Positions 22,901 through 33,593 of a stretch of DNA of 64,000 bases are shown in pieces. The notes under the pieces are model-generated. The model saw only the letters and a list, made by a program, of their open reading frames with translations. It made no database searches and was not told the DNA's origin. Position numbers and translations under genes: made by a program. Numbering within the stretch: the stretch's first letter is position 1; every line of letters starts with the position of its first letter. The DNA is from Aldrovandia affinis. Lineage: Eukaryota; Chordata; Actinopteri; Notacanthiformes; Halosauridae. The stretch spans positions 2,604,001 through 2,668,000 of the forward strand of contig JAINUG010000114.1 in NCBI GenBank assembly GCA_029706075.1. Direction: 5' to 3'.

Positions 22901-25900
22901 TTGATTATTGGTTCAGTTAAACAAAGGTTTAAAGCTACAAAATGAGATTAGCCTATTTAAAAAGAAAGTGACGGTAATGTAAAGCAACAATTCCAATCAA
23001 TAAAGTATTCAAATCCCTTTGAGTTGGTGTCTTTTGACATCACTTTCAAAGCTACGAACCTTACAGAGCTCCAAACACACTTCCATTCCCAACGAGTTCA
23101 TATTTCTGAGACTCTTCTGCATTTGTGTTTCCCCCCTCACCTGTGTATGCAGTCACTGAAACGCTTTTGCTTTGGCTGCGGTTGTCTCCGATGGTGGCCA
23201 CACTGAAGCGATACTCTCGTCCTGGCCTGAGTCCCGATACGCACACACTCGTCTGGTTCTTCACCTTGAGGCTTTTCTTGTTACCGCCGACGACAGCCCA
23301 GGAGACATTAAAGCTCTGCGGGTGGTCCTCCATCCCCTCCGGGGGCGCCCAGCTCAGAGACACAGAGTCCAACGTCACCGTGTGGACTGTTATCTCTCCT
23401 GGTGGGGGGAGATCTGGGGAAAGAGATGGGATAGTTTTTATTAAATTTACAGCTGAATAGCTGGACACCAGGTCTGGGTCTTAACGGCTGCTTAGACTGA
23501 TTTACTTTAATGTGTTTGGATATTTGGATAACTCAGCTGCAAAAAAAGTTTGAGTAAACCCCCGTCTTTGAGCCGATGGGCTGTGTACTCACTAGTGCGG
23601 GCAGTGGTGCACACAGGGGCACTCTCCGCCCCATTGCTGTCCAGTACGGTGCACACAGAGAATTTGTAGTCGCTCCCGGGTCTCAGGTTGGACAGGACAG
23701 CCAGGTTCTCTTCAGCGGTGATGGACTGACTGGGCCTGCCAGCGTGGTACAATGTTACCCGAAATGTATGCGGGACACTCTGCATGCCAGAGGGTCTTCC
23801 CCAGGTCAGTGTGACTGAAGTGACCTCCAAACAGGTGATGCTTATCCTCTCTGGGGGGCAGGGATCTGGAGGGATGGAGGAGGTGAGACTGGTGTCCGTG
23901 TTGTAAGGAAAAACATCTCGACTCGCACCTGGACAAGCCAGAATTTTGTTTAATTGTGGAGCGCTCCTCCCTGATTTTCAATGGAACCTGACACACATGA
24001 GCTACGGACTGGGAGGTGTATATTGTTTACTGGTATTGATAATACTCTTATTCTACTATTATTATATTATACTTATTCTGTTATTTTCCTATGTGCACAT
24101 TAGAAATGTCCACCCATGGTTGACAGGATTAGAGCACTAGAAGAGTGCACATAAATGCTAAATTCATATTCAATGTGTGTGTACAATATAATTTTACATT
24201 ATACACACACATTATAAATTATATTATATACACACACACTATCAACCCTCAATTCAACTAAAGAAAAAAATATTCCACAAGAAATGTGGATTGATTCAAT
24301 GTTCATTCTATGTCCTCATGTTATTTTCCTGACGTTGATTCAACATCGGTTCAGTGAGTAAATGCTGATGCAGACTGTAGCATTGTCTCTTCTGACGTTC
24401 GTTCAACTTTTGAGTCAATGTCCACTTGCTATCTGCACCCTGGGACACGCATATGAGACACTGAAAATTGGACCCCCTCAAAATCTGCTTTGATATAGAA
24501 ACAATCTGCAACTCTTTCTACAACAACGCTGCCATGCTGTGATGACAGTAATGAAAAGTTCCCCGTTCATAGTTGTTCCCTGTCAGAGTATGTTAGTGGT
24601 GCGGAGTTGTGTGATTTTGCCTGGAGCGGGGAGCGGCTTTTTAGAAAGTCGGAGCGTAGGTGTTCTCTCTCGCTCCAAGATTACTCCATACCGCTTCATC
24701 CCATGAGCATAACACATGCTAACGGCCCATAATGCAATTGTATTTCAACAGCATTCACCACATTGTTAAACAGTGTTAATGGCAACGGCAGTCAGACATG
24801 GATTTCGTCAGATATCATCAGAAAGACAAAGACAACGATCAAAACTACAAATGTTGGTGAGGATTAATGACAGAGAGGGTGAACGTGAGTGTGGGGAGGT
24901 GATTCACACATCGAAAGATTCATTGTGGAATTTAAAAATACGTGTTGAGAAAACATGATGGAGTTTTCCATGCACAAATGGGAAAAAAGTCTAAAGGTGG
25001 GTAATGTAACGTCCCTCTCTCCTGTCCCAAATAAGAATTCAACATTTTGAATCACACTAATGCAGCCCTCGCAATTGTATGGAAATGCGAACATGATTTC
25101 ACATCGTGAATTGAATTTAACTTTTAACGACCAAAAAACACCAACTGAAATTAGATACCTCATCAATTCGCTCTGGCAAAACAGGCTGACGTCGACCACA
25201 GAGGATGGGAAACTCACTCGCAATGATGTTCTCATGCTTCAAGCTTTAGTGACTGTACTCACACCATTGGCCAAACTGACAGATAGTTTACAGAAGGAGC
25301 TAAGAAACCTGGGAATGATTGTACCGGCAGTGGCAGAAATATACGCAGAATGATGTCTGATGTCTCCCATCCACTAGAAACAGCTGCATTCGCAGAAACT
25401 ATAGTCGACAATGTTTCGAGCCGTTATAACAGATTATATGACGACAAGCACATCCTTCTGGCTGCAGTGTTAGACCTACGCTTTAAGGCTGAGTGGATCA
25501 CAAGAGATGAACAGGTTAGTAAGTCTACCCAGTCACCATTTATTATGCTACATTTATTCATCATAAACATATCAACATTTATTGCTATACATCGGCTACT
25601 GTCAAATGTGTCTCGTCATGTAATAGCCTAGGCCAAGTATGATAATGATTAGGAAAAATAAATAAATTGTGTTGTTCTTGTAGGTTTGGGCCAAACAATA
25701 TGAGATCCGGGACCTGTTAGTTAATCAAACAGAACTTTTCAGCAGCACGAATGAACCAGTGACACCACCTGTCCCCGCCACTGCCCATGGGCCAGACAAG
25801 AGCAGTGCATTGAGGGCAAAGAAAGCCAAGTCAATGTTTTGGTCATACGTGATGTCGACAGAGTCTTCAACGCTTGACGTAAAGGGAGAAGTTGAACAAT

Positions 25901-28900
25901 ACCTAATAATGGTGAGAATGAACCCAAACTCAGCAATAGGCCTATAGCCAGTCTAGGTACAAAATATGTTTAGAATAGATTATTCAGTTTTTTCGTTTAT
26001 TAACGTTTTAATTGATTTAATTCGGGGTATATTTCCTGCATGGTGCAAACTGTAGGCTAAACAATAATATACAGTGGGGAAAATAAGTATTTCACCCCCT
26101 GCTGATTTTGTGAGTTTGCCCCCTTACAAAGAAAGGAACGGTCTATAATTTTCATGGTAGGTTCATCTTAACAGTGAGAGACAGAATATTTTTAAAAATC
26201 CCAGAAAATTACATTATATGAATTTTAAACATTTATTTGTGTTTTATTGAGGAAAATAAGTATTTCACCCCCTAGCAAAACATGACTCAGTACTTGGTGG
26301 AGAAACCCTTGTTGGCAAGCACAGCGGTCAGACGTTTCTTGTAGTTGGTCACCAAGTTTGCGCAGATCCCAGGAGGGATTTTGGCCCACTCCTCTTTGCA
26401 GATCCTCTCCAAATCCTTAGAAATCCATTTTCAGTGTCCTGGCTGAGGGAAGGAGGTTCTCACCCAAGATTTCCCGGTACATGGCCCCATTCATCCTCCT
26501 CTCGATCCGGTGAAGTCATCCTGTGCCCTTAGCAGAGAAACAGCCCCAAAGCATAATGTTTCCACCGCCATGCTTGACGGTAGGGATGGTGTTCTTGGGG
26601 TCCAAGGCAGCTTTTTTCTTCCTCCAAACACGGCGAGTCGAGTTGATGCCAAAGAGCTCGATTTTAGTCTCATCTGACCACAGCACTTTCTCCCAAGCCT
26701 CCTCTGAATCATCCATGTGCTCATTGGCAAACTTCAGACGGGCCTGTACATGTGCCTTCTTGAGCAGGGGGACCTTGCGGGCACTACAGGATTTCAATCC
26801 ATTACGGCGTAGTGTGTTACCAATGGTCATCTTGGTGACTGTGGTCCCAGCTGCCTTGAGATCATCAACAAGCTCCAGCCGTGTAGTTCTGGGTTGTTCC
26901 CTCACCTTTCTCATGATCAGGTTCACTCCACGAGGTGAGATCTTGCGTGGAGCCCCAGACCGAGGGAGATTGATGGTCAATTGGAGTTTCTTCCATTTTC
27001 TAATTATCGCACCAACAGTTGACTCCTTCTCACCAAGCTGCTTGCCAATGGTCTTGTAGCCCATTCCAGTCTTGTGCAGGTCTACAATTTTGTCCCTGAT
27101 GTCCTTAGACAATTCTTTGGTCTTGCCCATTGTGGAGAGGTTGGAATCTGATTCATTGATTGATTCTGTGGACAGTTGTCTTTTATACAGGTAACGAGTA
27201 CTTAATTAGGAGTACTAATTAAGTAAGAGGACTAATCTGTGTGCCTCCTGGTCACATAACCGGTCTGTGGGAGCCAGAATTCTTGCTGTTTTGCTAGGGG
27301 GTGAAATACTTATTTTCCTCAATAAAACACAAATAAATGTTTAAAATTCATATAATGTGATTTTCTGGGATTTTTTTAAAATATTCTGTCTCTCACTGTT
27401 AAGATGAACCTACCATGAAATGTATAGACCGACCGTTCCGTTCCTTTCTTTGTAAGGGGGCAAACTCACAAAATCAGCAGGGGGTGAAATACTTATTTTC
27501 CCCACTGTATATAGGCGACTGTTGGTGTTTCAATAAAGCCCCGCACTTTTCTTAAAGTATTATTGTCTATTGTTATTCTTCTCTCATACATCTTCTTAAC
27601 TTAAGTGCCCAGACGTTCAAGATATTAAACAAAAAAAAAAACATGTAAGAATTTTACAACGGAGCCGAAAAGGAGCGCACATTTTGCTATGGAGCGAACA
27701 TGGAGCAGGTCTTCTCTCACAGGGAGCAGGGAGCGAGCGGGGAGCGGGAAATAGAAAACCCGGAGCAGAGTGGGAACGGAGCAATTACAGAATGCTTTGA
27801 GCGGGGAGCGGAAATTCCTGGCGCTCCACTCCGCTCATATACTCTGTTCCCTGTTACAGTGGAAACACAGCCTGGGTGTCCTATACCACAACAGAAATAC
27901 GACACTGGACAAGGGCCTCTTACTCGTGCAGAAGGTTCTGGAGATGGCGCCACTCAGCGTCCCGCATTCCATCGCCGTGGAGACTGTGGCAGTGTATTCA
28001 GTGCCCGGCCGCAGGTTTGACAGGACAGCCTTGCAGCTGGCGGTTGAGATGCGCTGTGGTTCCGATCCAGAGCTGTGGAAGGACACCAGGAAGCGGTGCC
28101 GAATCCGATCCATGCCATGTGGCCCGCCCCAGCTCAGGGTAGCAGACGTCACATCCGTGGAATCCACTGTCAACTTCCCAGGTACAGAGAGTTCTACGTG
28201 CAAAAGGTAGAGGTGTTAGCAGTGGCAGATACATTAGGAAGTAGCATAACCCTGATTACTTGCCTTTTTGTGTATGGGGCTCCCACTCTTACCTGTGCCA
28301 TAAATACCTTACTGCGTGCACACAGTCAACCTTAACGTTATCTCAGAAACATTTCCCTCTACTGCACAATTGTCATCATTAACGTTATCTCAGACACGTT
28401 TCCCTCTACTGTATTACCAGTGCGGGCAGTGATGGAGACAGCACACACTTGATGTCCCTTGTCGTCATGGCTCTTGACAGTGAAACTGTACAGTGCTGCG
28501 GGCTTCAAGTTTGAGATCACGGCCGAGGTGGAGGTGGTTGAGGTGTGTCTCTTCTGGTCCCCTGAGTTGTGGTACGACACCACGTAGGTGAGCACCTCCT
28601 TCACGCCAGTTGGCTTTCTCCAGCTGAGTGAGATGGAGTGGGAAGTGACCGCTTCTACAGTCAAGCCCTCCATCGGCACCGGCTCTAAGAGAACGGAGGG
28701 AATGGTTTTTATTCACTTTTTTTTACCAAGGAACCATAACTGAAGAAATACATGAGATTCTAAAAACAGCCTGGGGACAAAAAAACACAGAAAGTTTTTT
28801 GTTGTTGAGTTTGGCCATTTGTACATCTGTGCCTTTATACAGAGTTAACTATGTGGGCTCTCCAGCTTACTCATTTGATGAGCCGACCCAATAGCACATT

Positions 28901-31900
28901 CCCACTCACTGATTCCCAAACCCAACCCACAATTACAACACGTTTTTCCCTCTCACCTCCCGTCTGCACAAAGAAAAATCCTACCACTTTTACTTCATTT
29001 ATTAAACAATCAGTCAAACTGTGTGCTGTATTGAGTTCCAATTCAATGCAGATGCAATTTTTTCTCACTAAAATGATTAATGCAAGTCACTGCAACACTT
29101 TCATGAATGATTGGGTTGGAAATGTAGTTGCTCAATATGATGCCAATTAATTATTTCACTGCACTTATCTTTCTCAATTTGTGACCTGCCAGTGCGCTAA
29201 ACCTAAAACACTCCTGGGGTTCGTTTTAATTTCAGTGGATTTCAAACTAAACCCAGTTAGCCAGGGTGATACCTCTGTGTTCCTCCGGTACGGTCTCTTC
29301 TGGAGTGTCTTCACCTTTACTGATGTCTTTAGACAAAGTCACGCTCTCTTCTGAGTCCTTGGTTTCCTTCAGTGAAAAGAACACAAGTAGTCTTGTGTTG
29401 GTATATGTTATGATAACAGATGATTAAATATCATTAAATTAAATATTAACTTAAAAAAGCTAGCTGTCAGCAAGAGGAAGTTGGATGTTATTTATTCAAA
29501 TTTGTTTAGGATTTTTCCCCCTTTTCTCACAATTTAGTAGCCAATTGTACCCAATTTTTACCTAACTACTCCCCCGCCCCCTTACTACAAGTGACAAAGA
29601 CGTTGAAACATGTCTGTAACTCCGGTAAACACAGAGCCACTCTTATACGCAGTGAGCTTATGCTGGAGCTTCCCTCCCACCTCCGACTGGAGCAGAGAGC
29701 TAATCGTCGCCCCAGAATGGGACTCCCAGAGGATGAAGCAGAAGTAAGAGGAACTTCAGGGGCCCCCGGATGGCGCAACGGTAAAGGCACTTGCCCGGAG
29801 TCTAGGTTGCCCGGTGCAGCCGGGGTTCAATCCCCTGAAGTTGGATGTTATTTTAGAAATTAGTTGAGAAACTAAGCCCCATGGTAACAGATGATCCCCC
29901 TGGGGTGGACAGCCAATCGCCGTCCCCGAATGGGACTCCCGGCCAGAGGCGGGCCGGCGTAGGGTAGAGGCTACATGCTCCCCCTCCAGAGGATGGTATG
30001 CGATTCGAGATATCATTGGCCTGTTGTTGTTTTTTTCGATTTTACAGTGCGTGTGACCGAACCGTAGCCCTAAACCTAAACCTAATCGTAGCCCTAACCG
30101 TAACACAAACCCTAACCCTAAACCTAACCCCTGAACCTAACAATTACCCGAACTGTCAGTTAAATGTTGAATTTCATGCAAATTTTCATTGAATTTGAAG
30201 TCACGCGTACTTCGCATCTCTGTACTCTGGGGGGCAGCATTTAGCTTCTATCCTAGCGTAGCCAGGGATCTAACCCCGGCTGCAGTGGACAACCTGCACT
30301 CCGGGCGAGTGCCTTTACCATTGTGCCATCCGGGGGCCCCTGAAGTTGGATGTTATTTGAGAAATCTCTTCTTACTTCTGCTTCATCCTCGAGATGCTTA
30401 GAAGCATCTTCAAATCCCTGCAACAAAGCCACACCCCAAAGAGCATCAGCACAAACCCAAAATCCCACCGAGACCCTTTTCAGCCAGATCCAAGCTACAA
30501 GCACGTGCATCACGTCACACTGGAGCTGACAGTAATAAGTGTTAAGAGCGGGAGGCCATAACAAAAGGACTGGAGATGGTCCTGACTATAATCAACTGGC
30601 ATATTGGGTGGAATTTTAGCACTTTTTAAACTTGTAGCTTTGGCTTCCACCTGTGCATTTATGGTGGGTAAATGTTTACTTTAAATTCAGAATTTAATAT
30701 CCTTCATAAATGATCTTGTGAAAACGTAACTAGCTGAATGATGTAGCTGAGACCTGTCAATCAACCAAATGGACCAATCACATACCTCTGAGACAGAACT
30801 CTGGGCGTGTCTGAATGTGAATGTAGGAATGGTTAGGGTTAGTGGTTCTAGGGTTAGTGTAGTGACTCTCACCTCCTCCTCCTCCTCATCTTCCTGTGTT
30901 GTGGACACAGTGTCTTTGCTGTTCTTACTCAAAGCCCGTTCCACATCATCAGAATCCACCAAACCACTCTTTGTGTCTGGCTTGTCTGGGCACGCAGTGA
31001 CGGGTTCTGACTGGGCCAGGCTTGGGGATGTGGTCTCTGGTGTTGCTGCATGGTCCAGACAGGATATGCTGGGTGTTGTCTCTCTCTGATGCTCACGATC
31101 TGCTCCAGGGGCGTTAGGAGATGGACCACGGTTACGTTCACTGATATTACATTCACCTGTGGTTCCTAACCCTTATCATCCACCTGCTTTCATCATCAAG
31201 CCACACCATCACCAGTTCCTTTTTACCTGTGGAAGGTTTGTCACATGTCACATGTTCAGCTGGAGTTGTGTCTCTCTGTTGGTTCTCCGATTCCACACCA
31301 CTCTTCTGTGTTCCGTCCTTCACTGTTTCCTGAAAGCAAGACTGGCTCATTTTACATCTTTTAATCTACCCATTTTATTTTATTCCCAATTTGGAATGTC
31401 TGTGATGCTATGGCCACTTGTGTGCCATGCTGTAATTATGTGCTGCACATAAGCATTTGCATGGCCAGGTTACACTGTGTTTTGTTTTTTATGTCATGAT
31501 GTATAACTAAGCTGCATAAGATCATTAATTACCTGACATGGACAGTAATGAGTTATTGAATTGACATGATGGACCGCCCACCCAATGTCCATCATGAAGC
31601 ATTGGGTGACAACTTATTTTAAATGATGCTATACAGAAATAAAGTTTGATTGACACCTCAAAGCCATCCACAGGTGTCCCAGTGTCGGAGTGGGCGTGGC
31701 TCTTGCTGGCTGCTGTGGGTCCGCTAGACTCGGCGGTCAGGACTGCACAATCACCCCTTCCACACAGTTCAGATCTAATGTGTGCGAAACAAAAACAAAC
31801 AAAGCACTCACAATGTAGGAAGAATCATCTACACAAGATAAACCACTGGCTGTAAGTGTCTTTCCAAAGGCCAGCATGCTGTAGCAGGAGACATGTTAAA

Positions 31901-33593
31901 GTAATGTGTTTGTCAAACCTGCCAGTGTATTTGTTTTTTGAACTGATAAGCATGCATTAAAACCACAAACCAAACAAATAAAAACAATCTTGAAAAACTG
32001 GAAACTGAGTCCTGTGTCCTTTTTAAAAAAAATTTTTCTATTTGTTTCAGATTGTTTCCCATTTTCCTCCACATTTAGTAGCTAATTATACCCTCTATTT
32101 CTTTCGATTCACCCTCTTTCCCACGAACTCGCCACTCGTCACTACGGTGCAAGCTAATTCAGAGGCCGGCAATGATCCGCCTCCTCCGAGACGGAACTCG
32201 CCCACCTACCATCTAGAGACACCCTTCACGGTTCTCGGCGCGCTCTTGCTAGCTCTCCCTCCCCCTTCTCTCTGGGGCAGACAGCCAATTGCTGCCCCCT
32301 AGTGGCACTCCTGGTCAGGGCTAGACTGATGTAGCCAGCGGCACCACTTGGGAGGCCCTAGTCCCTAGCTATGTCATCTTTGACACAGCATCACTAACTC
32401 CAATGTTCAATGCAAACCAAGACAATATTTTGGTAACTGCCAAACACTTGAGTAAATTAGGTTACAAATTTCTAAGTATATTGAAAGCAGGTGCTTCCAC
32501 ATAGGTGTGGTTCCTGAGTTAATTTAGCAATTAACATCTCATCATGCTCAGGGTCAGGGTCATGTATAAAAATGCTGGGCAGGCCCAGATGCCCATCCTT
32601 TTAGCTACCATGGCTAGAAGAGATCTCAGTGACAATGAAAAAGAGGTGATTGTTGCGGGAAGTTTGGCAGGAACTTCAGTGATGATGACTCAGCTTGATG
32701 ATATTTCACGAGGACCAGCATCTAAGGTGATGGAAGTCTGAGGGAAAGACATCAGAAACTAGGGGCAACTGTGGTAGAAAGGGCATACTTCTGGACCGTG
32801 ATGTCCCTGCATTGGTTCGAGATGCAAGGCAAAATAGACAAGCAGCTATGAATCAGTTGACTGCAAATATTAATCCAGGGCAGTGGTTCATACCCTGGTC
32901 CTGGAGGGCCGCAGGGTGTGCAGGTTTTTGTTGTTACTCAGAACTTAATTTGATGAGAATGAAAACGTTCAAATGATGGAACAAATGATGGAATTTCTCA
33001 TGGAAGAATGGTGTAGCGTCACTCCAATAGTGGTCCAGATACTTGTAGAATCTATGCCAAGGCGCACTGAAGCTGTTCTGGTGGCCCAATGTCCTATGAA
33101 GACACTATGTTGGCGTTTCCTATGTTTTGGTAGTTACCTGCATATGATATTTGAGATGTGGCTTGCCTGTTTGAGCTGTGTATAGGACATGTGAGACGTG
33201 GTTTACCTGTGATACGTAGCTGTATTTGAGATGTGCTTTACCTGTGAGAGCTGTATGTGAGATGTGATTTACCTGAAAGAGCTGTATGTGAGATGTGGTT
33301 TACCTGAGACAGCCATATGTGAGATGTGGTTTACCTGAGAGAGATGTATGAGCTGTATGTGAGATGTGGTTTACCTGAAAGAGCTGTATGTGAGATGTGG
33401 TTTACCTGAAAGAGCCATATGTGAGATGTGGTTAACCTGAGAGCTGTATGTGAGATGTGGTTTACCTGTGAGAGCTGTATGTGAGATGTACTTTACCTGT
33501 TTGAGCTGTCCTTGCAGATTGCAGGTTGTAGCCACATTCACTGCAGAACTTGTAATTCTCCTGACATGCCTTTCCACACTCAGGGCACTCCAT
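15197..33593 (-). CDS. Zinc ribbon-FN3x5-VLIG GTPase (interferon-induced very large GTPase-like), 12 coding exons
   Basis: Coding exons, 5' to 3' on minus: 33593-33497, 31742-31657, 31329-31227, 31156-30873, 30417-30376, 29366-29273, 28684-28418, 28193-27924, 23865-23593, 23413-23141, 20584-20309 and 19929-15197. Every junction has GT/AG and the phases agree (1,0,1,0,0,1, then all 1). Predicted order: zinc ribbon (residues 1-30), acidic linker (about 33-235), five FN3 domains (about 236-688), VLIG GTPase module (from about 689; P-loop near 1293, DTEG near 1345). Very large inducible GTPases are cytosolic or nuclear interferon-responsive proteins, related to GVIN1 and URGCP, of unsettled biochemical role. 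Two frameshifts and a TGA interrupt the C-terminal third, so the reading frame as given ends at 16196 (about 1930 residues). Exon choice is my inference from splice sites and phases; RNA was not available. Confidence 0.85.
20309..20584 (-). CDS. FN3 domain exon 5 of the VLIG-type gene
   Basis: 276 nt, phase 1-1, acceptor TTGAACAG, donor GTGAGT. Landmarks: [28 protein letters not shown] and a VCTS end matching the other FN3 exons. It is followed directly by the giant GTPase exon. Confidence 0.85.
20860..21790 (+). mobile_element. L1/Tx1-like LINE ORF2 C-terminal fragment
   Basis: Lies in the intron between FN3 exons 4 and 5, antisense to the gene. A plus-strand frame reads [14 protein letters not shown], the cysteine-containing C-terminal motif of L1/Tx1-type ORF2 proteins. 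Frameshifts separate it from the further part ([14 protein letters not shown] near 21740). No reverse transcriptase remains. Confidence 0.7.
21800..23060. other. Intron of VLIG-type gene with one SINE
   Basis: AT-rich, no exon-like ORF. Contains the SINE at 22443-22605 listed separately. Confidence 0.6.
22443..22605 (+). repeat. Truncated SINE with long flanking duplication
   Basis: Ends in CTAATTGGCTACCAAATTGG, then a GAGAAAATGGGATAAAATC tail, the 3' end of the local tRNA-derived SINE family. About 33 bases (GAAACAAATCACCCCAAAAC and onward to CATGCTTT) occur on both sides, at about 22412 and 22608. Confidence 0.75.
23141..23413 (-). CDS. FN3 domain exon 4 of the VLIG-type gene
   Basis: 273 nt, phase 1-1, acceptor TCCCCAG, donor GTGAGG. 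Landmarks: [20 protein letters not shown], and [18 protein letters not shown]. Confidence 0.87.
23593..23865 (-). CDS. FN3 domain exon 3 of the VLIG-type gene
   Basis: 273 nt, phase 1-1, acceptor CTCCAG, donor GTGAGT. Landmarks: [18 protein letters not shown], and [16 protein letters not shown]. Also reads [13 protein letters not shown] at its start. Confidence 0.87.
24584..27846 (+). mobile_element. hAT element with degraded transposase, carrying a nested Tc1
   Basis: Perfect 8-bp duplication TTCCCTGT flanks it (24576-24583 and 27847-27854). Ends are inverted: CAGAGTATGTTAGTGGTGCG against CGCTCATATACTCTG. Both ends carry clusters of GGAGCGG/CGCTCC subterminal motifs. Plus-strand pieces at 25060-25350, 25350-25530 and 25690-25920 carry hAT signatures ([15 protein letters not shown], then [19 protein letters not shown]), broken by a stop and probably by introns. 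The element sits in the intron between FN3 exons 2 and 3. Confidence 0.93.
26072..27507 (-). mobile_element. Tc1-like transposon nested in the hAT element
   Basis: TA target sites at 26070-26071 and 27508-27509. Terminal repeats of about 205 bp each contain two copies of AAAATAAGTATTTCACCCCC, an IR/DR layout like Sleeping Beauty-type elements. The minus-strand transposase ORF (26516-27130, 204 aa) has the [19 protein letters not shown] start, HTH, GAPRK hinge, [11 protein letters not shown] (first catalytic aspartate) and the [15 protein letters not shown] box. It is then out of frame and internally deleted, and the third catalytic region is lost. Dead copy. Confidence 0.96.
27924..28193 (-). 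CDS. FN3 domain exon 2 of the VLIG-type gene
   Basis: 270 nt, phase 1-1, donor GTAAGA. Landmarks: [17 protein letters not shown], and [16 protein letters not shown]. The right end of an hAT insertion (27846) lies only 77 bases past the donor. Confidence 0.85.
28418..28684 (-). CDS. FN3 domain exon 1 of the VLIG-type gene
   Basis: 267 nt, phase 1-1. FN3 landmarks: SISLSWRKP (strand B tryptophan), [17 protein letters not shown] (the L-x-P-x-x-x-Y turn before strand F) and a C-terminal VSITART strand. Confidence 0.85.
29273..29366 (-). CDS. VLIG-type gene linker exon 6, acidic
   Basis: 94 nt, phase 0 to 1, acceptor CACTGAAG, donor GTATCA. Encodes an acidic stretch ([20 protein letters not shown], then [10 protein letters not shown]). 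It enters the first FN3 exon in phase 1. Confidence 0.65.
29495..30350. repeat. SINE cluster with inverted duplication in a VLIG-type gene intron
   Basis: A minus-oriented SINE tail occupies about 29495-29730. At 29757-29836 and 30255-30340 lie opposed tRNA-like heads (GGGGCCCCCGGATGGC). The phrase GAAGTTGGATGTTATTT occurs three times, at about 29480, 29837 and 30345. A stretch at 30060-30130 is rich in CCCTAAC-type units. Confidence 0.7.
30376..30417 (-). CDS. VLIG-type gene micro-exon 5
   Basis: 42 nt, phase 0 to 0, acceptor TTGTTGCAG, donor GTAAGA; encodes [14 protein letters not shown]. Because it is symmetrical, skipping would keep the frame. Its last bases and donor are copied in inverted orientation at about 29731-29751. 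Confidence 0.65.
30873..31156 (-). CDS. VLIG-type gene linker exon 4, acidic C-terminus
   Basis: 284 nt, phase 1 to 0, acceptor AACCACAG, donor GTGAGA. The frame is fully open. It encodes a polar linker with [16 protein letters not shown] and ends in a run of acidic residues (QEDEEEEE). No folded domain is seen. Confidence 0.7.
31227..31329 (-). CDS. VLIG-type gene linker exon 3
   Basis: 103 nt, phase 0 to 1, acceptor CTTTCAG, donor GTAAAA. Encodes a polar, disordered-looking stretch starting [20 protein letters not shown]. The following intron would be only 70 nt, near the lower limit for fish. Confidence 0.65.
31657..31742 (-). CDS. VLIG-type gene linker exon 2
   Basis: 86 nt, phase 1 to 0, between acceptor TTGTGCAG and donor GTGTCA (a weak donor). 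It encodes a low-complexity stretch rich in S, T, A and H ([18 protein letters not shown]). No domain is recognised. It is placed mainly on phase continuity. Confidence 0.55.
32040..32360 (-). repeat. Full-length tRNA-derived SINE, local family
   Basis: On minus it starts GGCCTCCCAAGTGG (tRNA-like head) and ends in the TTAGTAGC/GCTACTAAAT-type tail. A GGGGCAGACAGCCAATTGC block in the middle is diagnostic, and is also found at 52.9 and 61.3 kb. Confidence 0.85.
32545..33135 (+). mobile_element. Decayed Tc1-like element remnant
   Basis: A plus-strand frame at 32613-32740 ([21 protein letters not shown]) resembles a Tc1 N-terminus before stops. The 3' part at about 33000-33130 (GTAGAATCTATGCCAAGGCG) resembles the Tc1 transposase end. 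The centre is interrupted near 32880-32950 by another repeat (CAGTGGTTCATACCCTGGTC). Confidence 0.7.
33134..33500 (-). repeat. Minisatellite built from the exon 1 splice donor of the VLIG-type gene
   Basis: About eleven units of 28-40 bases, mostly around 30. On minus each reads (C)AG|GTAAAC followed by CACATCTCACATACAGCTC, so each unit contains a donor-like CAG|GTAAAC. The unit nearest the gene is the real exon 1 donor. At the far end (about 33161-33180) a unit is again preceded by GCTCAAACAG, the last ten bases of exon 1. Confidence 0.9.
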
